From NCBI GenBank assembly GCA_026985095.1, contig JALSQW010000020.1, positions 1 to 64,000 on the forward strand: DNA of 64,000 nucleotides. Direction: 5' to 3'. Both the position numbers and the translations under genes were made by a program. The notes under the pieces were generated by a model. It was not told the origin of the DNA. It saw nothing but the letters and a program-made list of their open reading frames with translations, and made no database searches. The stretch is from Acidimicrobiia bacterium (GTDB taxonomy: Bacteria > Actinomycetota > Acidimicrobiia > Spongiisociales > UBA5794). Positions 15,288-22,628 of the stretch are shown here, in pieces (position 1 is the first letter of the stretch; the number at the start of each line of letters is the position of its first letter).

Positions 15288-17046
15288 GTCTCCTCCGGCC
15301 CGACGTCCGGGATGGTCGTCGATCGCCGGCGCGCCCAGGGCTCTCGGCGTGGCGTTGGTGCGAGCCGTCGACCGGAACCGGGCGCTCGGGCTCTCGGCGG
15401 CGATCGTCGCGTTGGTGCATGCCGTCAACATGACGGGTTTCCCCTACTACGAGAACGACGAGGGAACGTACCTGTCGCAGGCGTGGTCGGTGCTGCATCT
15501 GGGCCGATTGGCCCCCTACACCTACTGGTACGACCACCCGCCGCTCGGATGGATCCAGATCGGGCCGCTGGTGGAGCTCTTCCGGGTCGTGTCCCCGACG
15601 TACCTGGGAGCCGGACGGTTCGTCATGTTCCTCCTCGCGGTCGCCAGCGCCGTGCTCGTGTACCTGTCGACGATCCGGCTCACGAGGTCCCGGGTGGCTG
15701 CTCTCGTCGCGACACTGGTCTTCGGGTTGAGCCCGTTCGCGGTCATGTTCCACCGACGGGTCCTGCTCGACAACATCGCCACGTTCTGGGTCCTGGTCGC
15801 GCTCGTGATCGCCCTACGCACGGACAAGACGCTGACGTCGACATGGGCGAGCGCGGCCGCCATGGCGGCGGCGGTCCTCTCCAAGGAGGTCGTCGTCTTC
15901 TTCTTCCCCGCCGTGTTGTACGCGGCGCTGCTCGGAGTGGATCGACGACGTCGGAGGATGTTCCTGTCCAACTGGCTCGGCATGTTCGCCATCGTCGGCT
16001 CGCTCTATCCCCTGTACGCGCTGTTGAAGGGTGAGTTCTTCCCGGCCGGATCCGTCTTCGGGGGTCGGACGCCCCACGTGAGTCTGCTCGGCACGTTGGC
16101 GTTCCAGGCAGGACGGACGGGCGGATGCGGCGACGCCATCAACGGCGTTCTCGACTGTGTCTGGCAGCAGGATCCGCTCTTGATGGTGGCTGCCGCCGTC
16201 GGTCTGGGCGTCGCGCTCTTCGAGGTGTGGGAGGACGCGCACGCCCGGCTCATGGCGCTCCTCGTCGTGCCGTTCCTCACGTTCCTCCTCCGCGGCGGCC
16301 TCGTGCTCGATTGGTACTTCGTGCCGCTGATCCCGATGGTGGCGATCGCGCTCGCCTGGGCAGGGTGCGAGGTCCTCGGTGCCGCAGGGCGGGCGCTTCG
16401 TCGGTCGCTGTTGGCGCGCGAGAGCTGGGGTGCATTCCCGGACCGACTCCGGCGTCATGATCTGCCGGCGCTTCCGGGGAGGTTGATGCTGTCGCTCCGG
16501 CATCGGATGGCCGCTCGTCTCCTGGTCGGCCGTCGACTTCGTCACGCCTCGCTCTCGATCGTGCTGCCGCTCGTGGTGGTCGTCGTTGGAGTCGGTCCTG
16601 CGTTCGAGGCGGTCGCCGCGGCTTCGAGTCGTGCCGCCGCCCACCTGGCTGCAGCGTACTCGGGGAGCTATCGCTCGCTGCTGAGCGAGGGCGCGACGCG
16701 GTCTCAGCTCCAGGCCCTGGGGTGGATCCGCGAGAACCTTTCGGCAGGGTCCACGATCGTCGTCGACAACTACCTGTGGGCGGACCTCGCATCGGACGGT
16801 GTGGCCCACGAGGCTCACTACTACTGGAAGGTCGAGAAGGACCCGGAGATCCGGATGGGGGTGCTCTCGGACGACTGGCGGTCGGTGGACTATGTGGTCG
16901 TCACCGAGACGTTGGCGTCGGATGTCCGCACCGACGAGTTCCCGTTCCTGCGGGCGGTCCTCCAACATGGCCGACCGATCGTGTCGTTCCGTGGCGGCGG
17001 GTCGTTCGTCGAGATCGTCGAGATCGTCGACGACATGGATGGCTGA
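15268..17046 (+). CDS. GT-C family (ArnT/PMT-like) membrane glycosyltransferase
   Basis: A 592-residue protein with about eleven or twelve membrane helices. The first periplasmic loop has the acidic motif ENDEGTYLSQAW followed by TYWYDHPPLGW, the arrangement in dolichyl/undecaprenyl-phosphate-sugar transferases (ArnT, PMT, GT39/GT83). A periplasmic C-terminal domain of about 140 residues follows. It probably moves a sugar from a polyprenyl-phosphate donor to a lipid or protein acceptor outside the membrane. It overlaps the GT2 gene by 20 nt, so the pair likely works together: GT2 could load the lipid donor that this enzyme uses. Confidence 0.85.
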   Translation: MKPRRSESPPARRPGWSSIAGAPRALGVALVRAVDRNRALGLSAAIVALVHAVNMTGFPYYENDEGTYLSQAWSVLHLGRLAPYTYWYDHPPLGWIQIGPLVELFRVVSPTYLGAGRFVMFLLAVASAVLVYLSTIRLTRSRVAALVATLVFGLSPFAVMFHRRVLLDNIATFWVLVALVIALRTDKTLTSTWASAAAMAAAVLSKEVVVFFFPAVLYAALLGVDRRRRRMFLSNWLGMFAIVGSLYPLYALLKGEFFPAGSVFGGRTPHVSLLGTLAFQAGRTGGCGDAINGVLDCVWQQDPLLMVAAAVGLGVALFEVWEDAHARLMALLVVPFLTFLLRGGLVLDWYFVPLIPMVAIALAWAGCEVLGAAGRALRRSLLARESWGAFPDRLRRHDLPALPGRLMLSLRHRMAARLLVGRRLRHASLSIVLPLVVVVVGVGPAFEAVAAASSRAAAHLAAAYSGSYRSLLSEGATRSQLQALGWIRENLSAGSTIVVDNYLWADLASDGVAHEAHYYWKVEKDPEIRMGVLSDDWRSVDYVVVTETLASDVRTDEFPFLRAVLQHGRPIVSFRGGGSFVEIVEIVDDMDG

Positions 17047-17099
17047 ACGTCCCGAGGGCGCGGACCGAATCCGTCGACCGATGTGCCGGTTCGGCGCTC

Positions 17100-17105
17100 T
17101 ATCGT
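17100..17105 (+). promoter_or_regulatory. -10 box TATCGT, leaderless start
   Basis: TATCGT ends 7 nt before the ATG at 17113, with no ribosome-binding site between them. This implies a leaderless mRNA for the aldehyde-dehydrogenase-like gene. Confidence 0.5.
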
Positions 17106-17112
17106 CTGGGTC

Positions 17113-18615
17113 ATGACGCAGCCACTGGAGCACCTCGAAACCGGGATGGCGATCGTCTATGGGGGCGACAAGGTCACCTTCGTCCCCGCCGAGCTCGCCG
17201 CCGCCTTCCGGCCGGGGGATTCGCTGATCGTCGTCCAGGACACCGGCGACCTCCTCCATGTGCCGAAAGCCGACGCCGAGATCGCCGGGGCCGCCGTCTC
17301 GCGGGCGGTCGAAGCTTTCGGTGAGCTCGGCGCGGTCGACGACGACCAGATCACCGACTTCTACGAACGCTTCGCCGCCGCTCTCGAAGACGATGCCACG
17401 TTCGCGCCGATCGCCGCCGCCAACGACGTCGACGTCGCGAAGGCCAAGGAACGCGGCCGATCGGTTACTCGCCTGATCCTCGACGACACGATGCGGCGGG
17501 GCATGATCGACGGGCTCCGTTCGTGGCGAGATGCGCCGTCGGGTCGTGGCGCGGTCGTCGATGTCGTTCACCACGACGGGTGGCGGGTCGAGCAGGTCCG
17601 TGGCGGGCTCGGGGTCGTCGGCTTCGTCTTCGAGGGGCGCCCCAACGTCTTCGCCGACGCCACCGGGGTCCTCCGGTCGGGCAACACCGTCGTCTTCCGT
17701 ATCGGCTCGGACGCCCTCGGCACCGCCGAAGCGATCGTCACGAACGCTCTGGATCCTGCCCTGGCCGGCGCCGGACTGCCCCCCGGTGCGGCGTCGCTCG
17801 TCGCCTCCGCATCGCATGCTTCCGGATGGGCCATGTTCGCCGACCCGCGTCTGGCCCTGGCGGTGGCCCGGGGGTCGGGTCGAGCGACCGCCCAGCTCGG
17901 CGCCGTCGCCCGACAGGCGGGGAACGCGGTGTCGCTGCACGGCACCGGAGGCGGATGGATCGTCGCCGGCCCCGGCGCCGATGCCGAGGCCTTCGCCGCC
18001 GCGGTGGTCCACTCCCTCGACCGGAAGGTGTGCAACACGCTCAACACCTGTTGCATCGTCGCCGAGCGTGCCGCCGAACTGGTCCCGGTCTTCCTCGCCG
18101 CGGTCCGACGCGCCGGCGAACGTCGAGGCACGAACCCCAAGCTCCATGTCACCGACTCGGCGGCGCCGTCCGTGCCTCGGGACTGGTTCACTCGTGAGGT
18201 ACCCATCGCCAGGGCCGGCAGGGAACGGGCCGAACCCCAGGCCGAACCGATCCCGGTGGATCGCCTCGGCGAGGAATGGGAATGGGAGGACAGCCCGGAG
18301 GTGACCCTCACCGTGGTCGCCGACGTCGACGAGGCCATCGATCTGTTCAACCGCTACAGCCCCAGGTTCGTCGTCGGGTTCGTCGACGACGACACCGAAC
18401 GGCAGCGCCGCTTCTTCGAGCGGATCGACTCGCCGTTCGTCGGCAACGGGTTCACTCGGTGGGTCGACGGTCAGTACGCACTCGACAAACCCGAGCTGGG
18501 TCTGTCCAACTGGCAGCACGGCAGGCTCTTCGGTCGGAGCGGCATCCTGAGTGGAGATTCGGTGTACACGATCCGGTTGCGGGTGATCCAGGAGGATCCC
18601 GACATCGGACGATGA
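17113..18615 (+). CDS. ProA-like aldehyde dehydrogenase superfamily protein
   Basis: A 500-residue protein whose middle and C-terminal parts resemble glutamate-5-semialdehyde dehydrogenase (gamma-glutamyl phosphate reductase). Present are GVVGFVFEGRPNVFADA, the cofactor segment GNTVVFRIGSDA, and the nucleophile Cys307 in KVCNTLNTCC, where ProA has VCNA. It is about 80 residues longer than typical ProA: an N-terminal region with VYGGDKVTFVPAELAAAF precedes the ALDH helices. No proB or obgE is nearby, so a proline-biosynthesis role is not supported by context. It probably reduces an acyl-phosphate or acyl-thioester; the substrate is unknown. Confidence 0.75.
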   Translation: MTQPLEHLETGMAIVYGGDKVTFVPAELAAAFRPGDSLIVVQDTGDLLHVPKADAEIAGAAVSRAVEAFGELGAVDDDQITDFYERFAAALEDDATFAPIAAANDVDVAKAKERGRSVTRLILDDTMRRGMIDGLRSWRDAPSGRGAVVDVVHHDGWRVEQVRGGLGVVGFVFEGRPNVFADATGVLRSGNTVVFRIGSDALGTAEAIVTNALDPALAGAGLPPGAASLVASASHASGWAMFADPRLALAVARGSGRATAQLGAVARQAGNAVSLHGTGGGWIVAGPGADAEAFAAAVVHSLDRKVCNTLNTCCIVAERAAELVPVFLAAVRRAGERRGTNPKLHVTDSAAPSVPRDWFTREVPIARAGRERAEPQAEPIPVDRLGEEWEWEDSPEVTLTVVADVDEAIDLFNRYSPRFVVGFVDDDTERQRRFFERIDSPFVGNGFTRWVDGQYALDKPELGLSNWQHGRLFGRSGILSGDSVYTIRLRVIQEDPDIGR

Positions 18616-18651
18616 TCAGAGCCTTCGCGGCTCACGAGACGGAGGTGGACG

Positions 18652-20004
18652 ATGGGCCGGAAACTCGTGGTGATCGGTGCCGACGCGGCCGGCATGACCG
18701 CCGCGTCGATGGCGCGGCGACGTGACCGGAGCCTCGACGTCGTCGCCTACGAACGCACCGCATGGGCGAGCTACGCCGCGTGCGGAGAGCCCTACTACAT
18801 CGCCGGGTACGTCGCCGAGCTCGACGACCTCGTCGCCCGGACCCCCGAGCAGTTCGCCAAGGCGGGCATCGACCTGCGGCTCCGTCACGAGGTCGTCGCC
18901 ATCGACCCGGATGCTGGGACCGTGACGGTGCACGACCTCGATGCCGGCCGGACCTTCGAGGACGGCTACGACGAGCTCCTCGTCACGACCGGCGCCAGGG
19001 CGTTCGTCCCGCCGATCCCCGGTGTGGATCTCGACGGGGTGCACACGTTGCGAACCCTCGGGGACGCCGAGGCGCTCCGCGACGTCGCCGACGGCGGTCC
19101 CGGTACGGTCGTCGTCGTCGGCGGGGGATACATCGGCTTGGAGGTCGCGGAGGCGTTCCACGCCAAGGGATGGTCGGTCGCCGTCGTCGAAGCTGCCCCG
19201 GCGATGCTGCCGAGGACCCTCGACACGGACCTCGGCCTCGAGGTCGCCGATCGGATGCGGTCGATGGGCATGGCCGTGCATCTGGGGGCGATGGTGACCG
19301 CCATCGAAGGCGCCGGGCAGGCGACCAAGGTCGTCGCCGGGACGCTGGAGCTGCCCGCCGACGTCGTCGTGCTCGGCATCGGATCCCGGCCGGTCGTCGA
19401 GCTGGCCGAGGCCGCCGGTATCGCCCTCGGGCCGACGGGGGCGATCGCGGTGGACGATCGTCAGCGCACCTCGGTCGAGCACGTGTGGTCGGCCGGGGAC
19501 TGCGCCGAGACGAGACATCGGATCACCGGCCGACCGGTCAACTACCACCTCGGCACCGTCGCCAACAAGACGGGCAGGGTCGCCGGCATGAACCTCACTG
19601 GAGGCGACTTCGCGTTCCCCGGCGTCCTCGGCAGTGCCATCACCAAGGTCCACGAGCTGGAGATCGCTTCGACCGGCCTGCGCCGAGACGATGCCGAGGC
19701 GGCGGGCTTCGAGGCCGTCGATGCCACCGTGAAGGGATTGACGACGGCCCACTACTGGCCCGGCCATGCGGAGATGAGCATCCGGGTCACGGCGGAGCGG
19801 GGGAGCGGCCGGATCCTCGGCGCCCAGATCGTCGGCGGCCCCGGCGCCGGCAAACGGATCGACGTGTTCGCCACCGCCATCTGGCAGGCGATGTCCGCCG
19901 CCGATCTGTCCTGGGTCGACCTGTCCTACGCCCCGCCGTTCTCGCCCGTGTGGGACCTCGTCGCCATCGCCGCCCGCAAGGCCGCGCAAGCCGCCACGGG
20001 GTGA
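18652..20004 (+). CDS. CoA-disulfide reductase/NADH oxidase-family flavoprotein
   Basis: A 450-residue single-cysteine pyridine-nucleotide disulfide reductase. An N-terminal FAD site (VIGADAAGMTAAS) is followed by redox Cys44 in SYAACGEPYYIAG, an NAD(P)H Rossmann motif (VVVGGGYIGLEVAEAF near 155), the FAD-closing AGDCAET, and the dimerisation domain ending in DLSYAPPFSPVWD, whose Tyr is conserved in CoA-disulfide reductases. It would reduce CoA or related disulfides, persulfides or O2 with NAD(P)H. ATG 18652 follows GGAGG. The upstream ProA-like gene ends 36 nt earlier, so the two may be co-transcribed. Confidence 0.87.
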   Translation: MGRKLVVIGADAAGMTAASMARRRDRSLDVVAYERTAWASYAACGEPYYIAGYVAELDDLVARTPEQFAKAGIDLRLRHEVVAIDPDAGTVTVHDLDAGRTFEDGYDELLVTTGARAFVPPIPGVDLDGVHTLRTLGDAEALRDVADGGPGTVVVVGGGYIGLEVAEAFHAKGWSVAVVEAAPAMLPRTLDTDLGLEVADRMRSMGMAVHLGAMVTAIEGAGQATKVVAGTLELPADVVVLGIGSRPVVELAEAAGIALGPTGAIAVDDRQRTSVEHVWSAGDCAETRHRITGRPVNYHLGTVANKTGRVAGMNLTGGDFAFPGVLGSAITKVHELEIASTGLRRDDAEAAGFEAVDATVKGLTTAHYWPGHAEMSIRVTAERGSGRILGAQIVGGPGAGKRIDVFATAIWQAMSAADLSWVDLSYAPPFSPVWDLVAIAARKAAQAATG

Positions 20005-20101
20005 CGGACCCCCATCCCGTCCGCACCGGCCGCTTCGGATGGGAGATCGGATGCAACGATGCGGCTCGCCGCGGTGTGGTCGTCATGTGGGAGCCACGAC
20101 C

Positions 20102-20563
20102 GTGATCGACGACCGGGACCTCTACCTCGAGCACGCGCCGGCGGTGATGCGCTACGCGACGGCGCTGGTCGGGCCCGACGATGCCGCCGATGTGGTGTCG
20201 GCGGTCATCGCCCGGGTCATGGCCGCCGGGGGCCTCACCCGGCTCGACGACGCCCGGGCCTACCTGTTCCGGGCGGTCCTCAACGAGGCCCGCAACCTGC
20301 ACCGGTCCCGGATGCGAGGTGCCGCAGCGGTGGTGCGGATCGGGCCCGCCCCGACGGCGCCGGCGGCCGAAGACGAGGTCCATCCCGAGATCGTCGACGC
20401 CGTCATGGCGCTCCCGGTCCGCCAGCGGGCGGTCGTCTACCTCGTGTACTGGGAGGGGCTGACCATCGGCCAAGCCGCCGAACGTCTCGGGCTCCGTCCT
20501 GCCACCGCTCGCCGCTATCTGTTCCTCGCCCGTCAGAAGCTCCGGAGGGTTCTCGATGGATGA
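20102..20563 (+). CDS. ECF-type RNA polymerase sigma factor
   Basis: A 153-residue protein with region 2 (LYLEHAPAVMRYATALVG, then DDAADVVSAVIARVM in place of the usual AEDLVQ) and region 4 (VMALPVRQRAVVYLVYWEGLTIGQAAERLGLRPATARRYLFLARQKLRRVL). The linker is short, as in the SigE/SigM-like actinobacterial group. GTG 20102 has GGGAG eight bases upstream; starts from 20039 would add an unconserved tail. The next gene overlaps by 8 nt and encodes a protein with one membrane helix, the usual position of an anti-sigma factor. Confidence 0.85.
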   Translation: MIDDRDLYLEHAPAVMRYATALVGPDDAADVVSAVIARVMAAGGLTRLDDARAYLFRAVLNEARNLHRSRMRGAAAVVRIGPAPTAPAAEDEVHPEIVDAVMALPVRQRAVVYLVYWEGLTIGQAAERLGLRPATARRYLFLARQKLRRVLDG

Positions 20564-22619
20564 CCACGCCGACCAGATCCGCGCCGCCTTCGAACGCATC
20601 GTCGCCGACGCCCCCGAACCGCCCGAGCTGCCCGATGCCGCCGCGGGATCCGAGGCGGGAACCGCCTCCCGCACCCAGGGATTGCTGGTTGCGGCCGTGG
20701 CGGCCGTCGTCGTGCTCGTCGCCGTGGGCGCGGTGGTGCTGGTCCGATCGGTCGGGTCCCCCGTCGCGCCCGGCACCGGCCCGATCTCGACGACCGAGCT
20801 CGGGTACGTCGACACCACCGAGGTGGCGCCGTCGACGGTGGACAGCGTCGACGTCGCGTTCGTCGTCGATCCGGCGCTCGACGTCGCCTCGTGGGAGGTC
20901 CATCTCGAACCGGCGGTCGAAGAGCGCGGGATGGTCACCAGCGTCGTGGCCGGTGACGTTGCCGCCGCCCGGGTCGGCGACCTCCCTCCGCTGCTCAGGG
21001 GCGACGCGCCCGGCGTGATCGTGGCGCAGGGCCTGCGGGCCGGCGTCGAGGACCGGATCCTCGATGCCCTCGCCATGGGTACGCCGATCCCCGGGTTGGC
21101 GCTGGCCGACCACCAGGGGACACCGATCGAGTTCATCGCCGACCGGTTGTTCGGCGTCGTCGTGACGTCGAACGGTGAGACGTCCACCTTCGTGTCTCCG
21201 AGGATCGACGATGCCCTCGGCCGTCAGGCCGCGTGGTTCGGGATCCGGGTCCTGATGGGCGAGACCGGCAGGCTCGGGAGGGTCACCGGGGCCGAAGCGG
21301 TGGCGATCAGGGCGCTTGCCGTCGACGACTACGGACGTCCCGATTTCCTCGAAGAACGGTGGCGGCGCCTCGCCGGTCAGGCGTGTCTCCTCACCGAGCG
21401 TCGTGAACCTCTCGATCCGGTCGTCGAGCAGCTCGTCGGGGAAGGGTTCGACGCCGGGCGGGCCTCGTCGCTGAGCGAGCGGATCGTGGAGATCGCCTGT
21501 CCCGAGGAGATCCCCTGGCAGCAGCTCGCGCCGGTCGCGTGGGGATCGCCGAGGGGCTTCGCTGCAGCCGCCGTTGCCGAGATGCCGGTGAAGGTCCCGC
21601 CGGCACCGGTCGACCCCGAGGTGGACTGCTGCGCGTCGCCTCCCTTCGAGACCGGCATCCCGCTCGGTCCCGACGACCTGACCGACGCCGATCGCCGACT
21701 CGTTCGGGAGGCGGCCGCTCCGATGCTCGAGGTCGGTGACACACCCCCTCCCTACACCGCCTACGTCCTCTTCCGGGACCGACGCGACCTCGTGGTCGTC
21801 CTCGAAGGTGGAGACGGGTTCCGGCGGGCGTTCACCGTCCGAAGAGAGGGCGACGGGCTCCTCACCGAGATCCTCGCCCAGGCCGGGAAGCCGTCGTACA
21901 CGTTCGGAGACCGGTCGATGCGGATCGTCTGGGTCGACGTTCCGGTGAACACCGCCTGGGTGTCGCTGACCACCGTGGAGCAGAACACGCCCGATGCTCG
22001 GCAGACGATCCAACTCCCGTACGCACGAGCCGTCTTCTTCGCCGTCGACGAACCCTCGTACGACCAGTACATCCAACTGTTCGCGCAGGATGCGAGCGGC
22101 GAGGTCCTGGGCGGTGTCGAGCTCCTCGTCGACGGCGGGGGATGCTCGGGACGGGGCCTGAACCCCGAGGTCGATGCGCAGCCGGGTCTGCCGGAGCCGG
22201 TGGCAGAGACACGGGCGGCGATCGCCCGGGCCGCGGCGACCTGCGACGTCGCGACGCTGGCGGGTCTCGCCGCCGATCCGAACGGGTTCTTCTTCTGGGT
22301 GGAGACGCCGCCCACCGCGCAGGACCTGGCCGACCACGACCGGCGCACCGGCGAGCTGCGGAGGCTGTACGAGACCCTCCGGACGCCCTTCGGTGTGCGA
22401 TCGATCGCCGACGCCGAAGGTCGGAGGCATGACGTGTACCTGTGGCCGTCGGCGGCCGCCTACGACCGTTTCGAGGACATCCCGGCGGGGGAGTGGGCGC
22501 GTACCGAGGCGATCCTCGGTGATCTCGACGAGCGGCAGTTCGCCGACTCCGGCTTCATCGATTTCCGGGTCGGCATCCGGGCGGACGGCCTGTGGAGCTT
22601 CGCCCTGGCTGGGGAGTGA
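20556..22619 (+). CDS. Large single-pass protein coupled to the ECF sigma factor
   Basis: A 687-residue protein with an acidic, Pro-rich cytoplasmic segment of about 45 residues, one membrane helix (about 46-68), and a huge extracytoplasmic part of about 600 residues. The topology and the 8-nt overlap with the sigma gene fit an anti-sigma factor, but the cytoplasmic part is short and lacks a zinc HxxxCxxC motif. Cys pairs (CC near 365) occur in the extracellular part. No sensor family is recognised. It ends 9 nt from the convergent leuS gene. Confidence 0.7.
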   Translation: MDDHADQIRAAFERIVADAPEPPELPDAAAGSEAGTASRTQGLLVAAVAAVVVLVAVGAVVLVRSVGSPVAPGTGPISTTELGYVDTTEVAPSTVDSVDVAFVVDPALDVASWEVHLEPAVEERGMVTSVVAGDVAAARVGDLPPLLRGDAPGVIVAQGLRAGVEDRILDALAMGTPIPGLALADHQGTPIEFIADRLFGVVVTSNGETSTFVSPRIDDALGRQAAWFGIRVLMGETGRLGRVTGAEAVAIRALAVDDYGRPDFLEERWRRLAGQACLLTERREPLDPVVEQLVGEGFDAGRASSLSERIVEIACPEEIPWQQLAPVAWGSPRGFAAAAVAEMPVKVPPAPVDPEVDCCASPPFETGIPLGPDDLTDADRRLVREAAAPMLEVGDTPPPYTAYVLFRDRRDLVVVLEGGDGFRRAFTVRREGDGLLTEILAQAGKPSYTFGDRSMRIVWVDVPVNTAWVSLTTVEQNTPDARQTIQLPYARAVFFAVDEPSYDQYIQLFAQDASGEVLGGVELLVDGGGCSGRGLNPEVDAQPGLPEPVAETRAAIARAAATCDVATLAGLAADPNGFFFWVETPPTAQDLADHDRRTGELRRLYETLRTPFGVRSIADAEGRRHDVYLWPSAAAYDRFEDIPAGEWARTEAILGDLDERQFADSGFIDFRVGIRADGLWSFALAGE

Positions 22620-22628
22620 GATTGCTCG

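Noticed and set aside
15814-18519. A 901-codon open frame on the minus strand
   Set aside because: It is the shadow of the ArnT-like and ProA-like genes, which carry clear motifs on the plus strand; the minus product has only biased composition.
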